A stretch of 64,000 bases of DNA from Nymphaea colorata (lineage: Eukaryota; Streptophyta; Magnoliopsida; Nymphaeales; Nymphaeaceae). Both the position numbers and the translations under genes were made by a program. This document shows, piece after piece, positions 38,501 to 50,789 of this stretch (positions are counted from its first letter, which is position 1; every line of letters begins with the position of its first letter). The stretch lies in contig NC_045141.1 of NCBI RefSeq assembly GCF_008831285.2, forward strand, positions 16,540,106 through 16,604,105, given 5' to 3'. The notes under the pieces are model-generated. The model searched no databases and was not told the DNA's origin. It saw only the letters and a program-made list of their open reading frames with translations.

Positions 38501-41500
38501 CCATATCGTACGATACGGCCGATACACCCATGTATCATACGATACGGGAATAAGATGATTTTTATGTTTTTTTCCAAAGAAACCTCTCTCTCCCTCTTTC
38601 TAAACAGATGTAAAAATTGTGAAAGGGGAAAGTTTTACTAGTTTTTCTACACAAATTGCCCATTTATGTGATAAATTTTCGATTTAGGGGAGAAGTCGCT
38701 TCTGGAGAAGAAGGTTTGCTCGTGGCCTTCTGGCTTGTGGGGACTGAGACCTTGATTGATGATAATCATGATATATTATATGTTGTGAACTTGTAATGTA
38801 ATCTAAACCACTCTAAGTTTAAACTTTAAAGTTGTGATGGATGCTTATTACGTTATTATGAATTTCTTATTTCTCATTTCTAAATGTGTTGTTAATATAT
38901 TATGGCTTATGAATGATATGATGAGTTTTTTTATATAGAACACTTTTTTTTTTAAATTTTCTTTATTTTCCTGATTTTACCATTTTTTAAATGTTTTCTC
39001 TATTTTTTCTATTTTTAAAATTTTGATGAATTAAAAAATTAATTTACAATGTGCTACGCTACGTTTACGATACGTTACGATATAGTGTATAGGTCGGCCC
39101 GACCGATACCCATTATGATTCGCCTTTTACAACATTGTTTTTTACTACTTAGCCTGCATTCAAAGACACACACACTCTCTCTCTCAGACCTATGCATTCT
39201 ACCTACAAGTTCAACCTTCTCTACAGCATCTTTGGATATTAAACACGTTTGAGATACTTGGTCCATTTACACATGGTAGTGGTGAGAATGATACACAAGT
39301 CTCCATTTGCATAGGGGCTAGGGAAAGGTCACACATTCTATATGGGTTGGAGTCTTTGGACAATTGAAATTGCTGAGAAGAAGATAAAGATCTTTTGAGT
39401 TGGCTGAATCAACTTCTGAAACAATGGGTCTATAACAGACACCATGGTTTACAATCAAAATTCGAAACCTGTGAGTTAATAGAACTACATAATGCGATAA
39501 AGATATAAAAGGTAAGCTACACCATTTTCAACAGCTACACATCCATATGCACAAAAATGGAAAACCAAGCATAGCACATTTACAAGCATCTTAAGAAGGA
39601 TATCAATAAGATTTGCATGATACAAGAAGACAACCAAAGACAATAAATGATATCCAGTCATCCACATTCACCAAGGGGAAAAAATGTAGGCTTATCATCT
39701 TTAAGAAAATTGTATTAGAAAATTAAATATGTACTTTAAGAAAAAATCCAGACAAATTCTCACCCGACACTTGAACTTTGGTAGATATGATGACTGTTCC
39801 TTATTAAACACTAGTTCAGAGGTGCTCTTTGGATTTGTTTCTTCATGAGGCTTGCCCAAATCCATGCAGTTAGACTCTTCATAAGTCACGGCATGACTGA
39901 TTCTAGAGGTAGATGCTTCACAAATCCCCACATCATTCTTAGTAATAAATGAACTACTTTTTGAACGCTTAAGTTGAGGTTTGCTGCTTTTCACATTCAG
40001 AGATCCTTCTTTCCCCTGTACAATAGAAGGATTGATCATCATGTCATTCATTCACTATTTATGCATATCGCTGATAAAGAATTATCAATTCATATTAACT
40101 AAGGGTGCATTGCTCACCATTTCCCTCTCCAGGTTCCTTTCATGGCCTGTGATATTAGAACTTCCAGCAGCCTTAATTGGTGGTTTTGCTTCTCTAGGTC
40201 CTGGGTTATCATGAGCATCAAATTTGGCTTTATAATTTCTTCCCTTTGTCCAGAGGTTTTCAAGATTTTCAGGAGCAAGAACTTCAGTTCTTCTCTCCCT
40301 TGCAGCTTCAAATCCTCTGGCCCACTCTGCAGTACGTGAAGGCAGATGATGCTCTGATTCTGTTTGGGAGGAGATTAACTTGACATGACTCGCCATACTT
40401 GAGGAAGCTTCAGCACTGCCATCAATTCTAACTAAATTTGCCAGATCCCCTTGGTTAGCAGAAGATACTAGTTCTCCAGGATCTCGTTTATCTTTGGAAT
40501 GTGCTGATGCCATAGCAGTTTGTTCATTTTGGCTGGCAACATGAGATGGCTTCCCAGCATCTAATTCTCTATCATCCTTTTTTGTGAGAAGAATATACTC
40601 AATTAACTCATTGATGTACCTGACAGAAAGAATTCTAAATTTGAAAACTGCAGTGCACTGAAAAAAGTGAGAGAGAGAAAGTGACGAAAAAACTACTGGG
40701 AAGAATATCAGCATCTTCTTTTATGCATGAAGCATTGGTCTATTTTGAATTTATCATCTTTTTGCACCAAATAGACTACTGCTGGAAAATAAGCAATGGA
40801 TCCAACTCATAAAAATGCAGCAACACAGGGCAGAGGATGACGAAAATCCTCCCCCCAAGGATGAATAGGTGATAGTTCGATTAGCTTCTCACCTTGACAA
40901 TAGCCATACTGAATGAATGCTTTAGATGCTCATAAACATCACGAACTGGCTGTCTTCATTATGCATTCACACAAGAGTTACCATTTGAACTAATGTTCTT
41001 CTTTGTGAGATGTTATAAAGAGCATGCTTATGTCATGTTGAATATAACCCTTAATAATACTATTGAGAGAACAAGCATGTACAAAGTGGAAAATTAATCA
41101 GCTGCGTAGCAGAGTTTCCATGTATTATGGGATGGAAAGGCATACTGAGACAAACCAGTTTAGTATAAAAAAAAATCAAAAAGAAGTAAGATTAGCAATG
41201 TGGGTGACAATCTAGCCTATGTGCAGCTCAGTGAACTCAAAGATAAACAGGAATAAAACAATATTCAGAAAAATATTGCCTTTAACTTCAGAGAAGGTCC
41301 ATCTTGACTGAAAGAAAGAAAAAGATAACCAAAGGAAGTTGAAGTTGAGTAGTAAAGGCCAACCAAAGAAAGAGGAACACAAAGGGAAATAGCCAAATCA
41401 ATTGCTACAGATACATTAATATATATCTTACAATTAGTTCAATATACAATTAAGATGACAATCAGTATTTACTATCATCGTCTCAAGAAACATTGAAACA

Positions 41501-43371
41501 ACAAACAAAATGGTTATTTCTCTTATTGAGCCCTTATGAGGTAGATCCATAACTGGAAAAACCCTCTTCTGTTTTGTGGTTAACATCTCAAATAGAGTAT
41601 GTTTTATAGTATTCTAAGAGTAGGAGAAAAAAAGTTTAACTATCTAAAAGGTGAAGAGCACCATACATTTTCACTAAAGCCAAAAACCGAAGAGTCAAGA
41701 GATCCAGTGCAAAATAATTCATATGGACAGAAAAAATATTAGCCTATTCATTTTACTCCTCAGAGAATAATGAATCCTTCACTTTTAGTGTAAGCAACCA
41801 AAGTTTTGGATTTCTCACTTTATCTTGCTTTCGATTAAGCACCCAAAATAGAAAACCTAAGAGTGGACTTTGGACAGATAAATTATCACAAATATAAGCA
41901 AGGACTCTTCTATTTTTTTTCTCAAAGAATGTATTTGATCAATAACATTAATAACTGGTGAAAGGTGCATGTTAGCAACTATGCAGAGGCTTACCCAGGA
42001 TTCACAAGGTTCATGACAGGCTGCATGACCAAGCAGGTTAGAAGTTCTCTACTCATGCATCGAACAAGTGGGCATTGTGCTTCCCGTGGTCTCAAGACTA
42101 CAGCTAACACTGCTCCCATCATTTGTTGGAGAACCTGACTAAAGTCTCTATTAGCCAAATTACAAAATCAACTACCTGCCTTAAAAACAAGGAAGATGAC
42201 ATCAGCATTTGTTAGAACTCCCACTCACACCTTGTACTCACACTCGGGTGATATCAAAGCTGGATGAAGCTCCTTAGAAGCAAAAAGATGGCGCCTCAAC
42301 TTTTCATCTCTTGCATCCAATGACAATGTTGACAAGAGTTCTACACCAATTGCCGATTGGTTTCTTCTATAAAGATCTAGATGGTTCCCTATTAATTTCA
42401 CAATATCCCTGTAACGTCAAAGGAGCATTTATTATCAAACAACAGAATAATGCAACAAGAAAAATGGCAATAAAGGATGACGACGGTGATTATCCGGTAT
42501 TAATAGTCAATACTCCAGCCAGAGGGACAACAGTGAAAAGTTTCAAACGGTAAATCAGAGCATCCAAAGCTCGTAAGAAGTTGAAAACCTTATATTTCTC
42601 GCGCTTTAAGCCACAAGAGTGATACATAAAAGCATGAACAAACTTTTGAAAATAAAAAATTTAGTAAGTTTTGAACGGTGAGTCTTCGACTCGTACTGTT
42701 TCTTTTGGACTCTCTCTAGACTAAGACTCCGGAAACCGCACTAAACATCAAGATTCCATTAACAGCTCTGACAATGTTTTCTCAAGAAAATGATAGTGCG
42801 AAACAACCATCCATATTAGATACTAAACACTCACGCCATTAAACCACCATCTGTAGTATCTGTTCTTATCGGTGTAATACAAAGAATTGGATACAAATAA
42901 ACCTACCTCGTCAACAAATTCACGAGATTGACATCCCTCGCCCTCTCAGCGATCTCGCCAAACACGTCGTTCACGATTGCCCTGATTAATTCGGGCGCCT
43001 CCGTATCCGGTGTGATCGACGAATACCACATATCGACCACGAAATCCTTCAAAACCTTGCCAATGAACTCGTCCAGCGCTGCCTCGACCAACGGAGAATC
43101 GATCTTGCGCACCCAATTGATCGCCACCGAAGGCGACGTGGAAAGAATGGGATCGTCCACAGCGAGCTGCTTCTTCTCCAGGTGGGCGAGGTATCCTTTC
43201 CGCGGCGCCGGCCGGGCCTTCCACCGGAACTCGACCTCCCTCGAAAGCATCCGGACGACCGCCAAAGCGATCGCCGCGATCGGGATGTTCATCCACGTCG
43301 ATCGGCTCGTTACTGCGCCACAAATCCAATATATTCAGACGCGGAAAACGCTGGTTCTCATATATTTGGAG

Positions 43372-43407
<36 letters not shown>

Positions 43408-43511
43408 GGGGGGCTCTCACAGGAGAGGATGTAGGAGACGAAGATGATGCAGACGGCCCACCAGACAACTCGGAGCTTGGCCTCTTCGATCAGATCCTGA
43501 AGCGACTCCAT
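26525..43511 (-). CDS. PXA-PX-Nexin_C sorting-nexin family protein
   Basis: Sixteen exons: 43511-43421, 43312-42907, 42408-42231, 42134-41995, 40619-40118, 40015-39764, 37027-36927, 36702-36558, 36475-36407, 36272-36227, 35494-35049, 31955-31876, 30070-29935, 27808-27625, 26798-26716 and 26638-26525. Total 2973 nt, 990 aa; every junction keeps frame. Two hydrophobic segments open the protein (VVWWAVCIIFVSYIL and MNIPIAAIALAVV). A PXA domain follows at about 95-285. The PX domain (about 523-627) holds the phosphoinositide-binding VKRRYRNFERLH and LPPKRF. A serine-rich linker leads to Nexin_C (about 795-960: RRQVFWMSKQILQL, GGAPYTLVNLIGQKQ, LKQLAYSILELLL). This is the SNX13/14/25-like architecture without the RGS domain, expected at endosomal or ER-contact membranes. 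Close relatives are Arabidopsis At2g15900 and At1g15240. Intron 15 (26639-26715) has a GC donor. The start was chosen at MESLQDLIEEAK, the family N-terminus. Confidence 0.92.
28056..28075. repeat. (TG)n microsatellite in sorting-nexin intron 13
   Basis: Ten TG units in the intron between exons 13 and 14 of the sorting-nexin gene, far from the splice sites. Confidence 0.85.
31956..35048 (-). other. Large intron 11 of the sorting-nexin gene
   Basis: A 3.1-kb intron joining the serine-rich linker exon (ending VPPE) to the Nexin_C entry exon (starting WTPPNVSIP). Related proteins run continuously through PPEWTPPNV, so no exon is missing. AT-rich; no coding exon, tRNA or clear transposon was recognised inside it. 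The other introns above 1.7 kb (27809-29934, 30071-31875, 37028-39763) also hold no recognised gene. Confidence 0.6.
38398..39137 (+). mobile_element. CGATACG-rich non-autonomous element, copy A
   Basis: A 740-bp element in intron 6 of the sorting-nexin gene. It starts CAGTGTTATCTTTATCGCAC and ends GCCTTTTACAACATTG, so the ends form a loose inverted repeat (CARTGTT...AACATTG). The outer 100-150 bases are packed with CGATATG/CGATACG-type words and contain a 32-bp perfect palindrome. The centre is AT-rich. Flanks TTTTTGAC (38390-38397) and TTTTTTAC (39138-39145) match at 7 of 8, a possible target duplication. A second copy lies reversed at 58341-59070. No protein is encoded. Confidence 0.7.
38410..38441. 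repeat. 32-bp perfect palindrome
   Basis: Reading out from the centre GGGCCC, 16 bases on each side pair perfectly (left half TATCGCACGATATGGG). It lies near the left end of element copy A. It could form a cruciform in DNA or a strong hairpin in the intron RNA. Confidence 0.9.
43374..43404. repeat. (GA)n run in sorting-nexin intron 1
   Basis: A run of about 15 AG/GA units filling much of the 108-bp first intron (43313-43420). On the sense (minus) strand it is a long CT tract between donor and acceptor, which may serve as an extended pyrimidine tract. Confidence 0.9.
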
Positions 43512-45609
43512 GGCCTTCGTCTTGCCTGAGGGATTCGGGATTCCTCCCGCGCAGAATTCCCTCACGAAAATTAACCCTCTCAGGCCATCACCATCGTCGC
43601 AAATCACGTCCGGAATGGCCACGACGAGATGTGCGTTATTCCCGTTTTCCCTCGAAAACCTTTTCCCCATTTCCCTCGCAGCATCATGATATAGAGAATT
43701 TTTCATTCCGACCCCTTCATTTTACGAATAACGTCCGAAGAAATCCTGGCTTCCTCAATCTTTTCGTGCATACACTTTTCCGGCAGCCTCCCTGCTTTTT
43801 TCTTCGCAAAACTAAAACGCATTAAACGAAACAACATTGGCAACTTTTTTTCAGTGAATGCATATGAATATAAGTCTATAAAATAAAATAAAATGTTCTT
43901 TTTAACTATCATACAATAGATTTTTTATACTTGTTTCCTCATATTACGGCGTAGGAGAGGCACCGAAATGTAAAATAGAATATGGAAGACTTGACATGAG
44001 AGGCCGACTCAAAAGCGTGTTGCGTTGGTGTTTTCCAGGTCAGACATGAACCGGAACTGTCTCGAGTAGCCGAGTTTACTTGTGAGGGGAAGTCCCATGA
44101 ACTCTTTCATGTTGTCTTTTTCCTTTGAGTTAAAGTAACGAGTCATTTTTACTTATTATCCTTTCAGTCATAAACAAGTCATCTCACATTGATGTCATTT
44201 TGGAGGCAAAAATTTTTCATCAAGTAAAAGTTTCTAAATTTGATTAAACTCGAAATATCATTTTTCAAAATTTTTATATAAAACAAATAAAATTTCTAAA
44301 ATTTAGATGTAAATTTAAAAAAAAATAACTAACCAATATGATTCAATAAAAACTCGAGTAACTCATCATGGTCATCAATTACACTCGTCGTCAATATAAT
44401 CAACCAAGATACTTCAAGAGCAGGTTTAAAAGCTTAAAAGCCCAAATCTTATCTTGTTGCTTGGACCGAATGCAGTTTCTTCATTGATAATCTTTGTTGT
44501 TTAACTTTATCACAAGTTGTCTTCTGTGAATGTTACCAGTGTTGGATGGAGCATGTACAAAATTGTAGATGCAGAAATGAATCTTCTTTACAGGTTCGAA
44601 TCTTAAAATTATATGAATTATGTAATATAAAGTTAGAAATTGAACAATTTCTTTTGAGTACAGATTTAAAAAGTTGTGACTGACCCGGGAGAACAGCATC
44701 ACTTGTCTGAGTCATATGATAGCACGCACGCAATCTCAGAGAGGGAAACACATCTATAAACTATATGTTAGATCATATATACATGTATTCTCAGGCATTA
44801 ATTTATCAGCCTCATCGTCAGTGGCCAATCTATGGTTGACGATGGTAGACAGGGCACCATTACATAGATAGCTAATGTTCGTAGATTTGTGCAGATGGGA
44901 TATTATTGTTATGTAAACAAGTAATCTTGTTGCGAAATATCTGTTGTTGTGATGATCACCATCGATTTGAATAGATCCACCACCGTTAGTTCATTTTTTT
45001 TTAACAAAATGTTGGAATCATTATGTGTATGTCTAGCGCTAGCGCAATTTCGGACATTATGTGGGGATATCTATTAAATGATCAATTAAGTTGACCATTC
45101 GGTCATTTCATATGGAATATGGTAAATTTCATATATATAAATATAGATACTTGTGCATATTTTTGAGTTTTATGATGGGCTGAACATAAAATTGCTCTTA
45201 ATATAAAAAGGGTAATGGTGCCCTAGGTCATATGTAGAGGAATACATTTTTTTCAGGGTCTTGTCTTTCTTATATGATAGAGACTTTATACTACATATAG
45301 ACTTCTGCCACTACTATCTCGTAGATGGATTCAGGTATGCTTCTGCTTGGGCTTTTGTGTTTCAACCATTCAACGTGAATAGATTACTTCAGCATATTCC
45401 AGAAATTCATACCAAACTGCGTTATATTTACATTCAATTATTGGTTGCTCTTTGTAATCTCCTATGGCAGTTCTGAACATCGAGCTAAGGCACCAAAACT
45501 ATTGAGAAATATCAATACCTTTCCATTGCCAAACTTTCACAAATATATGGGTGTTAAATTTCAAACACTCGGTTTGATTTGGCCTTGTAAATTCTTGGCG
45601 TTTGTTTTA

Positions 45610-45657
45610 CGCCCTGTTTGGTTGGAGGGAAATGGAGGGAACCAACCAAAGAGACCC
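45610..45657. mobile_element. Tiny palindromic MITE-like remnant
   Basis: About 48 bp. The left arm, CGCCCTGTTTGGTTGGAGGG, roughly mirrors the right arm GGGAACCAACCAAAGAGACC. TTA lies on both sides (45607-45609 and 45658-45660). This resembles a PIF/Harbinger-type solo end pair. Weak evidence. Confidence 0.3.
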
Positions 45658-48092
45658 TTAGAGAAGATGGCAATCTCACCAATGGTTGCTTACATCCTTT
45701 TATGAAGCATTAGTTTAAAGTTGTTGTGTTGTTGACATCGGAACTGGCATCTCAAGAATGCAAAGCTACTTATTGGAACTGACTAAGTGACTGCAAATAG
45801 TGATGTTGTTCATGAGCAGACACATTAGGCGATTCAATAAGAGGTCAAAACTACTATCAATATAAATCCCTACCCTAGAGGTTCAACGCTGCTTCAGGAC
45901 TTAGTTGGGAAGCAAGACATCTATCAATTGAGTAGTAGCGCATCCACCATTTGTAGTTTAAAGGAATAGTTTCCATAAAAATAGAACTGATATTTGATCT
46001 TTTATTGGCCTACTATCCCGACCAGTTATGCTACCCCCTCTAACACGAGCATGGATAGATACATTAACTTTCTAACAATGAATATATTATACCTAATCTA
46101 GTAATAAGTTTGATGACTTATTTGAGACCCATTTGTAGCTTGAAAGATTTTGAAAGATTTTAAAAAGGGAAAACTAATCTATCACATATAGAGAAGAGCT
46201 CATCAGACCGTCAAATCATATGAGATTCCATGAGCATTATATTTGACAAAACGTGACAGGGAAATCAAGCTTATCTACAACATGCATAAGAACAAAGGCC
46301 CTGCGTTTGATTTTTGTATTCATGTGGTATGGCTTTGTTGAATGAATGCTATATTTAACGCCCATTTTTGGCGCCAAAACCATGAATAATATTTATCTGA
46401 AATTCCTTTACTTTGTTCTTGTAAATCGTTAAATTAAGTCATATATGGCATAAAAACATAGTTTTATAAACCTTTCTATTTTATTTACTTTTTTGGTAAC
46501 AAGTGCTTATTTGAGTTCAATTTACCATTTAAATTGCCACCGCAAGACATAAACCCAAAATTATAGAAAAAAGTGGGGGACATAGAGTAATGGGGATTGC
46601 AGCTCAATTATATCATTAAGCAGTAAACTTTTTTTACCATGATGTACCTTCACATGACATTTTCTTTTCTTGTACGTGATTGGCATCTCATTATTTTTAC
46701 GTATCAAAATAAGTCCGACTTTTTAAACTAAATTTGTCTTTCTAACTATTGTCTTACAACATACTCAAATTCCAAAATTCTTTAGTTCACTAAAACTTAT
46801 TAAACTTATTACCATCGTGAGTAAATCATGCCAAAAAGATTTATACACTAAAAAGCAAGCAAACTAGTGTATCAATATATATAATATGGTATCTTGCGTT
46901 TGAAACACCATATATTTTTTTTACCATTCCGTTGAGCATAGCTTGGTTAGGTTGGTAACTGGTGAATGTTAAATCTTCAGTTTGATTCTGTTACTCATTT
47001 AAACTACAAAAATAAATAATTAATTAAATAAAGGAGCGATCTCTCCTTCTCTGCTTTGACTAAAATTTTATAGCAAAATCTTGAAAAGGAGGTACGGTTT
47101 CGCACCCTGAATCAAACTAAATTATTCGTGTTGCTGGGCAATAAATTAATACAATAAAGACAAAGATGGTTAATTGTTAAAGCAGTCTTAATGATTACTT
47201 AAATAAGTTAGTTATTCACTCATAATCTGCTGCAATCAGCAAACAGATTACACTTCAGACTGTGGTTTGAATTAATTAATCACTCAGGCACGTCTCCGTG
47301 GCCCCCAGGAAATAAACTCCAATGGACCGACCCGAGACCCGACCAACCCACAGATATCACACCAAACCGGCTTAAGGGAAAACAGGAGGCACGCCAGCCG
47401 TCCATCGCGCGGGATGCGGACGGTCAAGACCGTGGTTTTGTTCTTTTAGTACAAAACCGCGAGCCCAAACAACCCGTTTCTATAGCGCGCATGCCTTACG
47501 CAAGCAATCGAGGATTGATTTTCCACCGTTCATCTAAAGATCTAAAGGGAGAAAAACGTCCGGACGTTTGTAACGTAGGGGAGTCATCCGTGTGAAAGGA
47601 GCTCGTCGTTGTGGGGGAGGGGAAAAATATCCAGGGGCGGGCCCTGCATCTGGAAAAGTAACGCGGGGCTCTAAAATATCAAACAATGGATTCAGAATCG
47701 GCCTCCTGCTGCCTCCGGTTTCGGGACGCTTTTACCGTAAAGACGATTACGCCCCTAAGATCGCGATTTTGCCCTTGTTTAAAAGATTTATGTCATCGAG
47801 CTCCCCTTCTCGACGCTCCGTTCCTGGACTCTTTGCGTTGTCTCAGATCCGGACCAAGTTCAAGTAACCAAAATGAGAAAAAGTGCATCGGATTTTCTTT
47901 TTATACCTCCGTCCTTATCCATAAACTGAAAGAGGCGGCTGCAGAACGGCCGGTCATGTGCATGGACATTCGATCATTTCACAAGGGTATTTTGGTCGAC
48001 TTTGAGGCTATACATGTCTTTTGAGAAGGGGATGGATAAGTAATTTGACTAAAAAGTCCAACCTTATCCGGTGTGCTGGGGGCTTTGCTCCG

Positions 48093-48100
48093 TATAAAAA
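48093..48100 (+). promoter_or_regulatory. TATA box of the CBP1-like gene
   Basis: TATAAAAA lies 84-91 bases upstream of the chosen ATG (48184). The usual spacing would put transcription start near 48125-48135 and give a leader of about 50-60 bases. This also rules out the in-frame ATG at 48073, which lies upstream of the box. Confidence 0.65.
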
Positions 48101-48183
48101 TCCTTCCGCTTCCGTTACCGCTCTTTATTATTTCTGCCCTGAAGAAGACCGAACGTGGGAGAAGGAAGAGGAAGCGAACGAGT

Positions 48184-50789
48184 ATGAGTGCGATCCGGTT
48201 GCTGAGTCTCAGAGCGTCGTCGGCTTGCCTGCTCGAGGCGTTCGATCGCCAGTCGAGGGCGTCCTCGACGGCGCGGGCCTCCGTCATCTGCAGTGCGCGG
48301 AGGAGCGAAGCCATCCCGAAGCTCGAGCCCTTCAGCAGGAGCAAGATCGAGAGGGGACTCAAGGAGCCTTCTCTCCTTCAGAAGTCCGAGAACGCAATTT
48401 TAGGTACGGTTGATGGCGCTCTTGATAGATCTCTCGACTTCCTCTTTCTCCTTTTCCTCTATCTTTTCTTGTTATTTTGTCTCGTTTTTGCTTTTCCGCT
48501 CATACTTTAGGGGGGATTTGTTGATTTCGACCTGTCTTGCTCGAGATTTCTTTATTTTCTCCTTTTCCTTGGAGTCAAGAAAGAGTTTGTTGGTTTTGAG
48601 CCGTTTTTTACCAAAGAATTATCAACTTTTTACAGTTCTTTGTTTGATACATGGAGATCACGAAGATCCGGAAAAGTATTGGTCGAGCTCTACTCAATTA
48701 GGCTAAATAGATATCCAACAAATATGCGATAAGAAGGAATTAAAGGAAAACCCTCAGTTTTCGAAATTTATCGACTTTTTGTTTCGATGCTCCAAGATTG
48801 AGCCAGATTTGCAAACCATGTCCTGATCCATGTTAAACTAAGTTAATACAGGAATCACTGGAAATTTACATGAAGAATGAACAAAATTAGAAGAATAATC
48901 AATCACGGGCCCCTCGATCTGAGTTTTTGCGTGAATTTTGCCAATTCGCTTTGTGGTTTCATGGTTTCTTTCATATCTGAACCCCGAGCCAACGTTGGCT
49001 TTCGTGTTCCTTGTTATTTCCTTTTATTTCTTCCTTGAAATAGTTGTCCTTCATGACAGAGGGGAGAATACGGGATGTTACTATGGCTTCTTTTCTGGAG
49101 GAAGATGATATTTTTCCGTCAAAAGCCTCTCTTGGTTAACACCATAACCACAGGGGCAAACCTGGATCTTTCTAAGTTTATTTGGTTATTTTAATTCTTC
49201 CGAATAGATTCTTACTGCCTGCTTTCGGGTGATTTCGTGAAAACTGTGCTAGTTGTTCCAAGCTTGATTTGAGTGTCAAAATTAGTTTTGTTATTGTTAT
49301 TTTTTTTCTCTGTAGTAACTAGTTGTGACTTGTGATGTTACAACAACACCTTTAATTTGGTTTCTGTTTGATTCATAACCGCCGTAAAGTTCTGAGAGGC
49401 AGCTCTGGTGTTTTTAAATTAGAGCGGTTGTGGGTGGAGCCGTGGAGGTGAAACAGGGGCTTTATCTTTTCGTATATTTTTCCGAGAAATTTCTTTCCTT
49501 TTCGAGGTTTGGTCTATTTGTAGGATTAATTAAGAAAACATATGCAAGTAGATCAAGTTTTCAAGTATGATGATTCGTGTTCATCTTTACCTCTGGTTTA
49601 TACCGTGTTTTGTGTCTGTTTTGTTTGTTTCCATGGACGGTTTTCTTTCTTTTTCTTGAAAGAAGTCAACTGATCAATTTACTCTTTCCATGTCGATCGA
49701 TATTTTGAGAGCCGCTGGACAACGCTATTCTTGTTTACTGGGATTTGGTATTTCTAAGTTCGCGTATTAGTGAGAAAATATTCTGGAAAAGAGAAATTCT
49801 CCTATCAGAGCTTTTCAGTTGAAAAAATCTCTGATCGTTGACATGGCATAAATGGATAGGGAAAAAAAATCCGTAGGATCCACAAAACACGATAGGAGGG
49901 ATAACATAGTACGAAGTTCTGCCAGAACAGACCCCACCTCAACATGGATTGAAGAATCTTTTTCTAGCTCTAAGTAGTTTTTGGCAGCGGGATTTTGCTT
50001 TTATATTTGAAATAGTAAGAGACTTGCCCTTTTATTTTCGATTCCACCTTTCTGTATCATTTTCTCACACCCATACGTGAAACGTGCTTGTGGCTTTCGT
50101 GCGTCTAAGCGGTGGCTATTCACTGTCCAGTATGCCTTGTGCAAATGTAATGATTGCTCCTCTTTCTGTATTCTGCAGATTACTGCTCCACTCTTGAAGG
50201 GGACGAGTCATACCGCTGCTGGAGAGCGTACTTTGAGCTCAAGGATTTGGAAGTAAGTTCCTCTGTTTCTCTGCCATGTTCCTGTTTCTTACTTTTTTTT
50301 CAAATTTCAGTTCCCCTCTTGAAGGTGCAAGGCTAGTACCACCAACACGTTGATGATGCTTGTTTTCCTCTATTTCATGTCTTGGGCCCTATGCAGAGTT
50401 CTAATTTAAAGCATCCAAAAGTGCGATGCCTGTAACATGAACGAATTCTAAACAAAATTTTGCCTGTGCAGAAGCAACTTCCAAAGGACGAAGTCGAGTC
50501 GCTGGTGATTCAGACGGAGGGAGTCAAGTCCCTTATCGGTTGCCTGCATGCTGTCACTGCAGCACGCGAAAAACCTCACCCAGAAATTCGCGAGAACGAG
50601 ACCAAGCCTGCGCCTAGAAAGCGCGCAGACAGCACGTGTCCGATTCCTGACGGGTTACCGAAGACACAGGAGGAGCTTGAGGAAGAGGAGGCTGCCAGAA
50701 TGCCCGACTCTCCCTTCACCAGGCTTCTGCGCAGCAAGGGCCGGCACCCAGCTTGGTATTCTCAGGCTCCTGACCATGAAACCGACTAG
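48184..50789 (+). CDS. CBP1: CCG-binding protein 1 / MEE14-like protein
   Basis: Three exons: 48184-48403, 50179-50252 and 50472-50789; 612 nt, 203 aa, all junctions GT-AG and in frame. The protein contains PKLEPFSRSKIERGLKEPSL, SENAI|ADYCSTLEGDESY, CWRAYFELKDLE, GVKSLIGCLHAV and a C-terminal MPDSPFTRLLRSKGRHPAWY ending DHETD. These are hallmarks of Arabidopsis CBP1/MEE14 (At2g15890). CBP1 is reported to bind the central-cell factor CCG, Mediator subunits and RNA polymerase II and to act in pollen-tube attraction. The first 40-odd residues are Ser/Ala/Arg-rich with almost no acid and look like an organelle transit peptide (SVICSARRS), which does not fit a purely nuclear role. Intron 1 is long (1775 bp). 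It is divergent from the sorting-nexin gene. Identity is strong; function is inferred from the relative. Confidence 0.85.

Larger units (their letters stand above)
43512..48183. other. Head-to-head intergenic region, sorting nexin / CBP1-like
   Basis: This 4.7-kb gap separates two divergent genes. The first 200 bases and the last 800 are richer in GC than the AT-rich middle (44-47 kb). The middle shows only a tiny palindromic MITE-like remnant at 45610-45657. From about 47560 to 48060 several overlapping frames stay open on both strands (for example 47592-47867 and 47686-48024), but none has a known domain. A TATA box at 48093 fixes the right-hand promoter. Confidence 0.55.

Noticed and set aside
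43512-43706. Longer N-terminus for the sorting nexin starting at 43706
   Set aside because: Related proteins start at or one or two residues before MESLQDLIEEA; the extra 65 residues are unlike any family member and are probably leader.
48073-48183. Start of the CBP1-like frame at 48073
   Set aside because: This ATG lies upstream of the TATA box at 48093.
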